A stretch of DNA of 64,000 bases, from positions 1,392 to 65,391 of the forward strand of contig KV920898.1 in NCBI GenBank assembly GCA_002081555.1. The letters are read 5' to 3'. A program made the position numbers and the translations under genes. Source of the DNA: Protostelium mycophagum (Eukaryota; Evosea; Variosea; Protosteliida; Protosteliaceae). The notes beneath the pieces are model-generated. The model did no database searches, was not told the origin of the DNA, and saw only the letters and a program-made list of their open reading frames with translations. How positions within the stretch are numbered: the first letter of the stretch is position 1; the number at the start of each line of letters is the position of its first letter. Below, piece by piece: positions 24,316 to 35,078 of the stretch.

Positions 24316-24768
24316 ATGCCGAACCCTAAAAATACACCCGATCAACTGTTCAATACGCTCCTGTCAGTTATCGAGCAAGGGCTAAAAAATATCCTTCGAG
24401 GTGATCAAAGCTGCCCAAAGGAACTGGTACTTCCATTTGACAGTCACGTCGTGTCGTGTTTGACACTGGCTGTTGAATTCAAGGACAAACTCAAGTTTGT
24501 ATGTACACGGTCAGTATATACATACGATTGTACCCTCAATATTGATTTCACCGAACAGCTTTCTTAGGTTCTCAACGAAGTTTTTCATCGAACATTGCCT
24601 TCTGCTTCCCCACCGGAGGAACTTTACTTTAAAACTTTGAAAATTGTAACCTACAAAGGTGCTGTGAGTGCTCCGACTCGTCGATACGCAGAGAACCCCA
24701 TATCAGTCTCAATCGTGAAATTGTTGATTATGTCGCCATTGACACATTCAAAAGAACAGAAAAAATAG
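24316..24768 (+). CDS. Small unrecognised protein
   Basis: Two exons joined over an intron at about 24499-24567 (GTATGT..TTCTTAG) give about 125 residues: MPNPKNTPDQLFNTLLSVIE .. FKDKLKF joined to VLNEVFHRTLPSASPPEELY .. NPISVSIVKLLIM .. ending at TAG 24766-24768. An alternative start is ATG 24271. I do not recognise the family; it reads like a compact alpha/beta protein with no membrane segment. The gene is divergent from the RhoGAP gene and the start codons lie about 100 bp apart. Confidence 0.5.
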
Positions 24769-25104
24769 TACATCATCCTCAAGGGTTAATTAGAACGGTG
24801 ACAAACTTAAAATGAGGGTTTGAGTCTATACCTGAGGTCCAGGGGACTATAATTATATAATTCCATTTGTATAATTCTCTCTACTTATTTATAAATGTGT
24901 ATCTTCACTCTACAATCAGGCACATCTCTGATAAAGATTTGGAATTTATAAATCCTTGTACCACTACTCACGTGATGGCTGGTGAGGGCACGTGAGGATT
25001 GTTGGGAATCTCAAAATTTCGGATAGACTTGACGTTTTGTCGTTTAAGACGTCCCGGAAGGCGTGACAGCAGGCCACAAAACAAAGTTCGAAAACAAAGC
25101 AAAC
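24769..25104. promoter_or_regulatory. SDHA upstream region
   Basis: About 335 bp with no gene. It should hold the SDHA promoter and the 3' end of the small gene upstream. I see no clear TATA box or other assignable element. Confidence 0.3.
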
Positions 25105-27430
25105 ATGTTGTCCGCGGCAAGAAGGTTCGCTCCAAACCTACAAGCACGCAACTTTTCTTCAACGAAACGTCTTAATGCAGTTGTATCAAACAAGAAGCCT
25201 GAGGGAGGACCTTCACAGGTATTATTCTCGTTTAATCATAATGTGATTTTCTCTAGAACCTTCTAAACGAAGCAGGGACACCTCTCTAACGCATACACTG
25301 TCGTAGACCACACATATGATGCTTTAGTTGTGGGAGCAGGAGGAGCAGGTCTCCGTGCTGCTTTAGGATTGACTGAAAAGGGTTTCAAGACTGCTTGTAT
25401 CACCAAGCTCTTTCCCACCAGATCTCACACTGTAGCTGCACAAGGAGGAATTAATGCTGCTCTCGGAAACATGACTGAGGACGATTGGAGGTGGCATTTC
25501 TATGACACAGTTAAGGGAAGTGACTGGCTCGGTGATCAAGATTCCATCCATTACATGTGCAAGGAAGCCCCCCACACAGTCTATGAATTGGAACATTATG
25601 GAGTACCCTTCTCTAGAACTCCGGAGGGTCTCATTTATCAGAGAGCTTTCGGTGGACAATCACTTGATTTTGGAAAGGGTGGTCAAGCCATTCGTTGTGC
25701 AGCTGCTGCTGATCGTACTGGACACGCTCTCCTTCACACCCTCTATGGACAGGTGAGTTTTTCATCTTTTGGAATCGGGAATTCCCGTAACACCAACATA
25801 GGCTCTCAAGCACGATTGTGAGTTTTTCATCGAGTATTTCGCCTTAGATCTCATCATGGAGAACGGAGAATGCAGAGGTGTTATTGCCCTCAATTTGGAG
25901 GACGGTACTCTTCACAGATTCAGATCTCACCAGACTATTTTGGCCACAGGAGGTTATGGACGTGCTTATTTCTCTGCCACATCTGCACACACTTGCACTG
26001 GTGATGGAAACGCCATGGTCGTTCGTGCCGGTCTTCCCGTCTCTGTATGTTTATCTTCTTTTTATTTGTCTAAACCGTTTCTGATGATGAGACAGGACTT
26101 GGAGTTTGTCCAATTTCACCCTACAGGAATTTATGGAGCTGGATGTCTCATCACAGAAGGAGCTCGTGGAGAGGGAGGTTTCCTTCTTAACGGCGAGGGA
26201 GAGAGATTCATGCCCAGATATGCACCTAAGGCCAAGGATTTAGCTTCACGTGATGTCGTATCTCGTTCGATCACAATGGAGGTCGGTACCATCTTGATGT
26301 GATTGTGCACCATCTGATTTCTTAAACAGGTTCGCGCTGGACGTGGTGCTGGAAAGAACAAGGACCATTGTCTTTTGGACATCTCTCATCTTGGCGAGGA
26401 AGTCATCAACGAGCGTCTCCCAGGTAGACATTTTTCAAACCAATTTCAAAATTAAAAAATCTTCAGGAATTCGTGAGACCGCCGAGATCTTCGCCGGTGT
26501 CGACGTGACCAAGCAGCCCATCCCTATATTGCCAACTGTCCACTACAACATGGGTGGTATTCCCACAAACCACCTCGGTGAGGTCGTCACCCTCGGCAAG
26601 GACGGACCAGACACCGTCGTTCCCGGACTTATGGCCGCCGGAGAAGCCGCTTGTGCTTCAGTGCACGGTGCTAACCGTCTCGGAGCCAACTCTCTGCTCG
26701 ACATTGTTGTCTTTGGCAGAGCTTGCGCAAACAGAGTGGAACAAATATTGAAGCCAGGAGCACCACACAAGCCCCTTCCCAACAATGCTGGTGAGTTTTA
26801 TTTATTTAAATTTATCTGAATTAACGAGGTCTGGAATCTATCGAGAGACTGGACAAGCTCCGTTTTGCCAACGGAAGCAGATCCACAGCACAAATTAGAA
26901 CAGAGATGCAGCAGGTAATCTTAATTCATGTGAACATTCTGATGAGCGTGTAGGTCATGCAAAACAACGCCGCCGTGTTCAGAGACGGACCCGTCCTTAA
27001 GGAGGGTGTCGAGTTGATCGACCAGGTATACAAACAACTAAAGGACATCAAGGTTTCTGACCGCAGTATGGTCTAGTACGTCTTCTTTCCCGCCTTTTTT
27101 TTCTAACTTACCTTAGCAACACTGATCTTGTGGAATCACTCGAGTTACAGAATCTCATGTCCCAAGCCGTCCTCACACTGCACTCTGCAGAGGCCAGAAA
27201 GGAGAGCCGTGGCGCTCACGCACGTGAAGATTTCACCGTAAGAACCGATGACAGTGATCTCTTGTACTGACAAGTGATAGGAACGTGATGACAAGGAGTG
27301 GCTGAAACACACCATGTCTTGGATCGATGTAGACAGCGGAAAGGTGAAGCTTGACTACAGACCTGTACACCTTGAGACATTGGACAAGTCCGAGATAGAC
27401 ACGATCCCTCTGTCAAAGAGAAGCTATTAA
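25105..27430 (+). CDS. SDHA: Succinate dehydrogenase flavoprotein subunit
   Basis: Catalytic FAD subunit of complex II, oxidising succinate to fumarate in the mitochondrial matrix. The presequence [19 protein letters not shown] is followed by the dinucleotide fold [36 protein letters not shown] contains the histidine that carries covalent [23 protein letters not shown] and the active-site [14 protein letters not shown] Arg/Glu stretch are present. The C-terminus reads [17 protein letters not shown]-like (PLSKRSY) at TAA 27428-27430. Seven or eight short introns were placed. No defect seen; length (about 620-640 residues) is normal. Confidence 0.97.
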
Positions 27431-27603
27431 AAATCTATTCACACAAACGTTTATTATCCGTCTGTGTTCTGTTGAAGGTTCAGGAGGTGGGGTAATAGAA
27501 TTCAATTCTATGGGACAATCCTCCATCCAGTGCAACACAAAAACTCGTACACATCTTTTATATGCCAAACAGATGAACATCCAACGAAATCAAAGAGATG
27601 ATT

Positions 27604-28895
27604 TCATTCTTCCATGCGATCTTCCTCTCCCATTGCCATCAACATCTCAACTGGATACTCACTCCCTCTCAATTTCATGTTAAAGACAACTATTCTATTC
27701 AATAATGAGAAACTCAGAAATTCTCTCACCATTCTCCACCTTGATCAGACTCTGCTTCATGACCTCTATCTTTTTTGGGATCTCTCTGTCGTTCGCGGTA
27801 ATCTTAGAAAAAGCTGCAGTACTCAACCCATATGAACCTTTCTTTTCACGGTGACACAGACATTTGGATTGTACATCAAGGTTTGTCTCACCATCATAAA
27901 TATTCCTCATGAAAGTAGAAGTGTCGAGAACATTGTCGTATTTCCCGAGTGCCACAGAATTAATGCACAATCGCATGAGCTCTCCTGTGAGATCTGATAT
28001 GCCAAGCAGATAATCCATTGGTGTGATTGAAAAAATGAGACCCTGTAATTATTGTTCATGATGATCATTCATCATTAAAGAACATCATGACTCACTTTAG
28101 TATTGTCTTTTAACAAATCCTCTTGTGCTTTCTCTATTGATAATAGTTTTTGGTTCTGAAGATATTCGAGGAGTGAAACAGCTTCCAGATATTCTTGAAC
28201 ACCAGGGCTAAACGCCCGTTGATATCTACAATATGTCAGCTTTTTGCTGGGAGATTTCGGTCAGCATGCACTTCTTTTTGTTGCGCTGATGCGCTTGCAT
28301 GAAAAAATATCACAGATGCAGGTGATTTTATGCACCTTTGCCGCAGATTCTCGCCGTTTCGCCATATTCCAGGGAAAAAAAGAAAATGAGACTGCAATGC
28401 ACTGCTGTCTCTGAAACATAGATGAGACTGACTTGAAATAATCTTGGCCTTCTAATTCCTCTGTGATCGTTTGGAAGAGGCCATGTATTGGTACAAGCAT
28501 CTCACCAGCTTGTGTCATTATATTCTCTGCTTCTGCGCCAGTCTCTGTTGGGTATCTTTTTGGATCAGAAGAGATCAAACAGAGAGGCTCACCTCAAAAG
28601 CAGAAAGATGAGTCTTTTGCTAGCTATTGTGATATCACGGCTGATTTTGACTAGTCTCTCTCTTCTATCATTCTGTCGACGGTTCATCATTATTTCACCA
28701 AACATCACTATCAACCTGATCGTCCAACATCTTAGAATATTCTCTAAATTGTGTGATGATAGGTGTATCTTTTGATGTGTCTGGAGGCGCTATGATTGAT
28801 AGTGAGCTAATATAATGGTTCATCCTAAACTTCACCTTGGGTGTCTTTGTTTCCTCTCTGTCTGTTGTTATTTCTTGGGCGTCGTTCGTGTCCAC
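27604..28895 (-). CDS. TSNAX: Translin-associated factor X (TRAX)
   Basis: Partner of translin in the C3PO ribonuclease complex, acting in small-RNA and tRNA-fragment processing. The diagnostic stretch is PMDYLLGISDLTGELMRLCI, followed by a VYDGET-type turn, a KQSLIKVEN helix and, after a last intron, NMKLRGSEYP. The upstream exons give ITQFREYSKMLDDQ, the RLVKISRDITI helix and ..EYLEAVSLLEYL. The frame closes at TGA 27604-27606. Five or six introns. Start ATG 28895 is the first in the exon. TRAX carries the catalytic Glu/Asp residues of C3PO; the acidic FxxxTxEELExxDYF region (TITEELEGQDYF) is present. Divergent from the 28993 gene. Confidence 0.9.
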
Positions 28896-28992
28896 CTTCC
28901 ATGTTCCTCTTCATCTGATCTGATGTTTTCATTCAATTCATTATTTTTTTTGAAAAAGAAATCACAGATCAGATCACATCAAAAGGGCTTCG

Positions 28993-29541
28993 ATGTCTCA
29001 GAGGGCCTTTGAGATCGCCAAAAGGGTTCAAATCCCAACAAACCCAAGATTAAATTCCAGGTGAGTCTACCCGCCTTGCATCTTTTCATTCTACATCAGA
29101 TGGCAACAACAGATGGTGCCGGCTTTCAAGAGCTATTCTCTCAAACAGAGGCATGACCAATATTTGAAAGACAACACGATCAAGAGAGACCCAGGAGATG
29201 GATATTTAGTTAGAGAAGCTGACGGAACCAATCAGGTTGGAATTGTTATATTTTTTCTTCATGACTGAAAATCACCAGTACCTTGTTTTGTCTGAACTGC
29301 CAAGTCCCAACATCAGGGATATTAAGCGTGAAATCGGGGGTAAAAGTCGAAGCAACTATCACGAATTTGATGGTAGATTCGTCTCGAAGAAGAGAATCGA
29401 ATTTTTCAACACGCTTAAACGCGCACCAAATGCCTGGAAACGACACCTTGAGATTGCGGATCCTTTGTTCAAAGATTATGTCTTCAAGTATGTAGGATTC
29501 TTCATCTCGTCTCTGATCTTGATTACAGCAAAAAGAAGTGA
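28993..29541 (+). CDS. Small unrecognised basic protein
   Basis: Four exons give about 140 residues: MSQRAFEIAKRVQIPTNPRL .. WQQQMVPAFKSYSLKQRHDQ .. GDGYLVREADGTNQ .. then a basic middle and ..PLFKDYVFNKKK at TGA 29539-29541. Introns have GTGAGT..CATCAG, GTTGGA..CACCAG and GTATGT..TTACAG ends and all keep phase. It is Lys/Arg-rich with no membrane segment; a nuclear or ribosomal protein is possible, but I recognise no family. It starts about 97 bp from the divergent TRAX gene and converges on the RING-TQ gene (100 bp between stops). Confidence 0.6.
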
Positions 29542-29641
29542 TCACCCTCTAATAAAACAGCATTCAAATTTATTTCTGTACATTCTTTCTGTTATTTCTG
29601 TTGAGCTCACTGCCAAAAATCTAGATTCTATAGTATATCTT

Positions 29642-32600
29642 TCATTTTTTTTTAATTCTCTCAAAATCTTTCCACGCTTTGTCGCACTGTAAACAAATCA
29701 GATTTATATTCCAGTAAATAAATGTGTGAGCTACAACATTTTCTTTTGCACCAGTAGGATGTCACAGAATAGAATAATCACAAAATACGTTCTCTTCTGC
29801 GCTTACCACTGTTTCACTCTTGCTCTTGCTGTCATGCGATGTAGAGCGTCTGGGTCCTCTTGCAGGTTTGGTGTAATTCTCTCTTAATGTAACGCTGTTG
29901 CTTGGTGTCCTGTCTCGAGAGAACAGCCCGGATCTGTTAAAAATTCCATTCGTTGTAGTCTGGGGTCGTGCCGTTGTAGATGTTCCGCTGTTCCCTGCAG
30001 CCAGGGGTCGTACCGTTGTAGATGTCCCACTGTTCACTACAGTCGGGGGTCGTGACGTCGTAGATGTTCCGCTGTTCGCTACAGCCGAGGGTCGTGCCGT
30101 TGTAGATGTTCCACTGTGGGATGTAATTGGTCGGGTTATGGTAGATGGTGATCGTGACATCGGGGGTCGTGTTGAAGGGGGGGATTGTATTGTAGTCAAA
30201 GGTCTTATCGTTGTAGATGAGGTCCGTGAGGTTGTAGGGGTTCTTGAGGATGGAGATGGTGTCTCCCTGCTCGTTCTGAGTGGTCTTCTCTCATCCCTCT
30301 GGTTCATAATGTCTTGTGATGCCTATTTTTGTGAATAGAAAACACAGGTGAGAAGAGTGTGACATACTTGTCCGAATGGGTCGGCATTTTGCCTTCTCCT
30401 TATCTGTTCCTCTCTCCTGTTTGGAAGACTGACATTGTTGTTATGCCTCGTTGAATTTGACGCTGGCAAAACGGGTACAACAATCTACAACGTGTCATGA
30501 TTCCGTAGGAATTGTAGAGGGTTAAATACCTGATTCATATTGAGTGAGGACATCCCGTGAGTCAGACGATTGCTGTTCCTCAGTATATTTGCCACTTCAG
30601 GTGACATCCTGTCAAGAGATAAGGTGTCATGATATGAAATAAGACATCAATAGTATAAATATAACTCACGTGAGAGTGTTGGGGCGGCGGTTGCGAGGTC
30701 TTTCGTTACTGTTCGTTCTTGTACCACTCCTAGATCTTGAGGGCCCAGTGCTTCTCCTGGGAACAGCGGGTCGTGGAGGATCGAGAGCTGTCAGATCCAG
30801 TACGGATCTGGAGCTTCTACTCCTACTTCTGCTTCTCGTGCGGTGTGTCACACGCTCAGCGCCTTCTTCTGTATTTACTGGAGAAAGATCTTGGAATTCG
30901 TCTGAAGACGAGGAGCTATGTGGTGTCAAAAAAGGTTGGTTGTAGATTGATCGAACTACCTCGCTTCTGCAATTTCGCTGTCATCAATAAAATCGTCCTC
31001 TTCCTCTACAACGAGCTCGTCATCTCCTGATTCCCAGTAAAATTCGTCGTTGTAGTCCATCTTTTATTTATAAATATTATTTTTAGAGTTGGCACATCAA
31101 AAATAAACGCGTCCTTCACCTCTTGTTTCTTCGCGGCCACTTTGATTGTGCGAGATTTTTTGTCTTTGTCTGACGATTTTAAAAATTGGCTCTCAATGGT
31201 TTTGAATTCCAACTTGCACAGCGGACACCTGTTCATCATAAGAAAGCATCACTTCGTGATGGGGAGTTTTTTTCATTCGGCTTCCACCGATGATGTGATG
31301 ACGTCATGATGACTCACGTGTTGGTCTTCAAGCTCCAAGTCTTGATGCACACAAAGCAGAATTTATGGTCACAGCAATCTACAACGCCCCTCTCGCTGAT
31401 CGGCTGCAAGCATATCGGGCAACTGTCCTCTTCTTTTTCCTCGAATTTTCCGTCTTTCTCAGATTCTTCCTCGACTTTTCCTTCTCTTTTCTCTGACTTT
31501 CCCGTGAATTTTCCCTCTTTTTTCTCGCATTTCTTTGGCTTGGAAATGGGTATTACGTCATCGTTCGTCACGATCCAAGGGCTAGGCGTTAACAGTTTGT
31601 CAATATCTAGTGTCTGTGCTGTCATCAATATAAACCAGACCGTTTTGAAAGGAAAGATTTTCGTGCGAGATTGTGAGGCGCCTTTGATTATAAATATAGT
31701 CGTGTTTTGCAGCTTTGCCGTCGAGTGTGATATCTTGACATCTGACATACGTCATCGAGGTTGGCACGACGGGGTCTTGGGGGTGAGTCGGTGAGATCTA
31801 CTCTCTCCTTTCGTTTCACTTTTTTCTTTTCCATTATTATTTCTGGATTAATTTCCATTATTTTTTCTGGATTAATTTCCATCATTTTTTCCATCTTTTT
31901 TTCGTGATTTTTTACTTCTTTTCGGGGAGTTGGCACTATTTCCGATCAGAATTTATTTACACAGTTATATATTCGGAGAGATAAAAATGTGAATTAATTC
32001 ACCCCGCTTTTTCGGTGAGAAATCTTGAGTACAGTCGAGATCATCTTCGCTCAGATATAACCTTCTAATCGAACTCCTCTCGTCCTCGATTTCCTCTTTG
32101 CCATCTACAACGAATGCCGGAGTTTCGTCGTTTTTCGACGGAGTTTCTGGTGTCTCAAACTTTCGTGACAGAAGGGGTGAGATGTCTAATACTGATGTCT
32201 CCAGAATAGATTCATTCTTTTCATCCACCTTTTTCGTGTTAATGATCAATCTCTGACGTCATATGACGTCATCGTGGCACTCACTGGCTCCTGTGTAGAT
32301 TGTAACACGTCATCTCTTATGATGTCATCCACATCATTTATCTTCTCTTCCTCAGGTGTCTACAAGATTGAGTTGAGATGAACATTCTTTGAATAAGTTT
32401 ATAAATTTCTGTACAATAAGTTACCATTTGAGTTGGCATCTCATAAATATTCTGGGAAGATTCACAAAATTTTTCTTCCACCATAGAAGGAATTTTCTGA
32501 GAATTTTCTGTCTGGTTTTCTGGTTGTGGGAAGATGTTATCCATTGTGGTATCCAGTTGTGTCGGAGGACAAAACACCTCTTCAGTTGTAGAATCTACTT

Positions 32601-34859
32601 GTGTCGGGGGGCAACTGAAATTCTCCATCGTAGTATCCAATTGTGTTGGGGGGCACACAAAGTCATCTGTCGTTGTAGAATCGACCTGTGTCGGGGGACA
32701 AGAGAATTGTTCAGTTGTAGAATCCATTTGGGTCGGGGGACAAGAGAATTGGTCAGTTGTAGAATCGACTTGTGTCGGGGGACAGATATTTTCCATTGTC
32801 GTATCCAATTGTGGTACAGAATCGACCTGTGTCGGGGGACAGGCAAATTGCTCAGTTGTAGAATCCATTTGGGTCGGGGGACAAGAGAATTGGTCAGTTG
32901 TAGAATCTACTTGTGTCGGGGGGCACGACAAGCTCTCAAATGTCGTGTTGAGCTGTGTTGGGGGGCAGCCAAACTGTTCAGTTGTAGATTCGATCTGTGT
33001 TGGGGGGCAACTAAAGTCGTCCGTTTGAGTCGGGGGACACACAAACTGTTCAGTTGTAGAATCTACTTGTGTTGGGGGGCAACTGAAATTCTCCATTGTA
33101 GTGTCCAATTGTGTTGGGGGGCAGTCGTCACGTGACTCGACCGGAACGAATGTACCCGTGTTATCGGCTTGACTCTCTACAATGTGGTCAGAATCTCCCG
33201 AAATTTCGGAGAAAACTCACCGACAAGTTGTGTGGGCGGGCACCCCGGAGTTACGTTCAGAGCGTAATCTATTTCTCTGATTTTTCTCGGTGGTGATTCC
33301 CAGAACGAAGTATTCAAGTCTACAGATTGAGTGGGGGGACAACTCTCTGTCTTGTCCTGTTCAGAAAATTCTTGGAATGTTCTGGGGGGTTGTGCTGATG
33401 TGATGGGACTCGAGCTTGATAGTTCATTTGAAGAAGGTTGTGTTGGCTGCTCGTGAATTTGTTCAAACTTTGTATTCTGACGTGGATCTATTTTTGTCAG
33501 GGAGTAAAAGCAATGTCGCAGTCATTTCTCCCGCCAAAACAGCAAATGACGTGCCTGTGGAAAATGTTGAAGAAAATAATAAATCAATTGGAAAATATTT
33601 AGAAGATGTTTAACAATACAAACCTGTTGGGGGGGTTGATTGTAGATAGTCATCTGTATTTTCATGGAAAAGCACTCTCCTCACTGATAATCCCTGTGTG
33701 GGAGGACATGAATCTTGCGTCCCGCCTTTTAATGGTCATTCAAATTTCAAAAATGTACATAAAAAAGATGACAAGTCAAATACCTGAAGGAGAGGACAAG
33801 GAGGGGTGTAACGGTGTGGGTGGAAGTGTAGATGGACTTTCTATGGGTGAATATAGAGTACCTTGTGTACATGCCAACTGACACGTGTCAATCTGACATA
33901 TTGAAAATTCCATGAGAATTCACCTCATCTTCTTGGAAAGTTGGAAATAAAGCCTTTTTTCTTGGCAAGCTTGGTGGTGAAAATTGTACTTCCTGCTTAC
34001 ATCATGATTGAGTTATAGACATGCATACCTTATTCACAGTGCTGTTGTCTGAAAGAGGTCTTGGCATTTGGGTTTGTGACTCTTCTTCATGGTTTACCAC
34101 ATCGTCTTCTGTCTTTGTATTCGTCTCATCCTTTATAAATGTGAACGAATGAATAGAAATAAAGACAAACCTCTGATGACTCATCGACAATCTCCTCCTC
34201 GCTCTCCTCTAATTGATTCTGTTGATCAACGTCTTCATTTTGAACGACTGCCTCAATTGCCTGCTTCCTTTTTTGAGGAGGGGAAGATGGCTCTTCTGTA
34301 TGATCTGATGAGTCCTCGTCGTGAATCTCCTCTTCGTCATTTTCTTTTGGGCCTATGGACAATCAATACGACATCCATGGGTTTTGATCAAATTGATGAC
34401 TGACTTGTCTTCAACTTCTTTAATGGTGACTCCTCTGCTCTGCCACTCTCTTCGCTATCATCCTCGATCTCTTTCTTTGATTTACTGATGGTATCCAATT
34501 TTGTTTGTGATCGAGTCCTTGGCTGAAAACATCAAAGATGGCGAGAGGTTCTTTATTACCTTTCTGGTTCGCGTATTTTGTGTATCAATTTCATCTTCTG
34601 ATAGATCGCTGTCTTCCTCAGGTCTCGAACTGCGTCTATTATTTTTGTTTCGAGAACTTGATCTCTTTCTGTTCGTGCTCTGTCGGGATATTGGATCGCT
34701 CTTCGTCCTCTTCATTTTTTTGGGTGTGATCTCCTCCTTCTTTTTTTCTTGGCTCGTTCGCAAGCGGGTGTTGTGTGATTTGGGTTCTGTCTCTTCATAT
34801 TCCTCATCTTTATCGCCCTTTGTGCGAGATCGCTTTCTTCGCAGAGTCAGCGGCGGCAT
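29642..34859 (-). CDS. RING-finger scaffold with CPPTQ repeat array
   Basis: A very long multi-exon protein. In order: a basic Ser/Arg/Lys-rich N-terminus (MPPLTLRRKRSRTKG..), acidic stretches, then at 32540-33130 fourteen or so 14-residue repeats of CPPTQVDSTTEQFS type, with more CPPTQ copies upstream. Next are charged linkers and a C3HC4 RING (CPICLQPISERGVVDCCDHK, CFVCIKTW, CPLCKLEF; about 31200-31430), closest by eye to TOPORS/PHRF1-type RINGs. The C-terminus is SR-rich (SRSRSRSSRS) and has a second repeat set. Likely a nuclear E3 ligase or scaffold; dense TQ sites suggest ATM/ATR-kinase targeting (inference). The last exon (CDKAWKDFERIKKK) ends at TGA 29642-29644. Exon joins in the middle are approximate. 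Confidence 0.65.
29945..30113 (-). repeat. 14-residue NSGTSTTARP repeats
   Basis: Four 42-bp units encode NSGTSTTARPSAVA with variants near the C-terminus of the RING protein. They have the same 14-residue period as the CPPTQ array but an unrelated sequence. Flanking Thr/Ser/Arg/Pro-rich sequence looks disordered. Confidence 0.8.
32540..33130 (-). repeat. CPPTQ tandem-repeat array
   Basis: About fourteen units, mostly 42 bp, encode CPPTQ(V/L/M)D(S/T)T(T)(E/D)QF(S/V). Units with VDSTTEQF and LDTTMENF alternate, which suggests higher-order duplication. Extra CPPTQ copies lie at about 33225-33240, 33330-33345 and 33700. Every unit keeps the Cys, both Pro and the TQ. Confidence 0.9.
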
Positions 34860-35078
34860 GAGGGGCCACTCAGTGGCACCAGGTGTTGTCTATCAAAAAA
34901 TGGTGGTTCTTGATTCGCAAATCTCCCCATTGAACTTTCCCCACAAAAAATTGGTTGTAGAATCGCAGAATTTATTTTAAATTTTATTTTGCGCGCCACT
35001 GACAAAATATCCAAGTGGCAGGCTCTTAAGAGGATGATGATGATGAGGCGTCATCTTTTATTCACAGGTTGCCGTTCT

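Noticed and set aside
25363-25813. Antisense frames in SDHA
   Set aside because: Shadows of a strongly conserved gene; no independent signal.
29020-29035. T-arm-like GGGTTCAAATCCC
   Set aside because: No acceptor, D or anticodon stems fit around it, and it lies in a well-supported coding exon.
32389-33135. Long plus-strand open frames across the CPPTQ array
   Set aside because: The 42-bp repeat keeps all frames open; only the minus-strand frame joins by splice sites to flanking coding exons.
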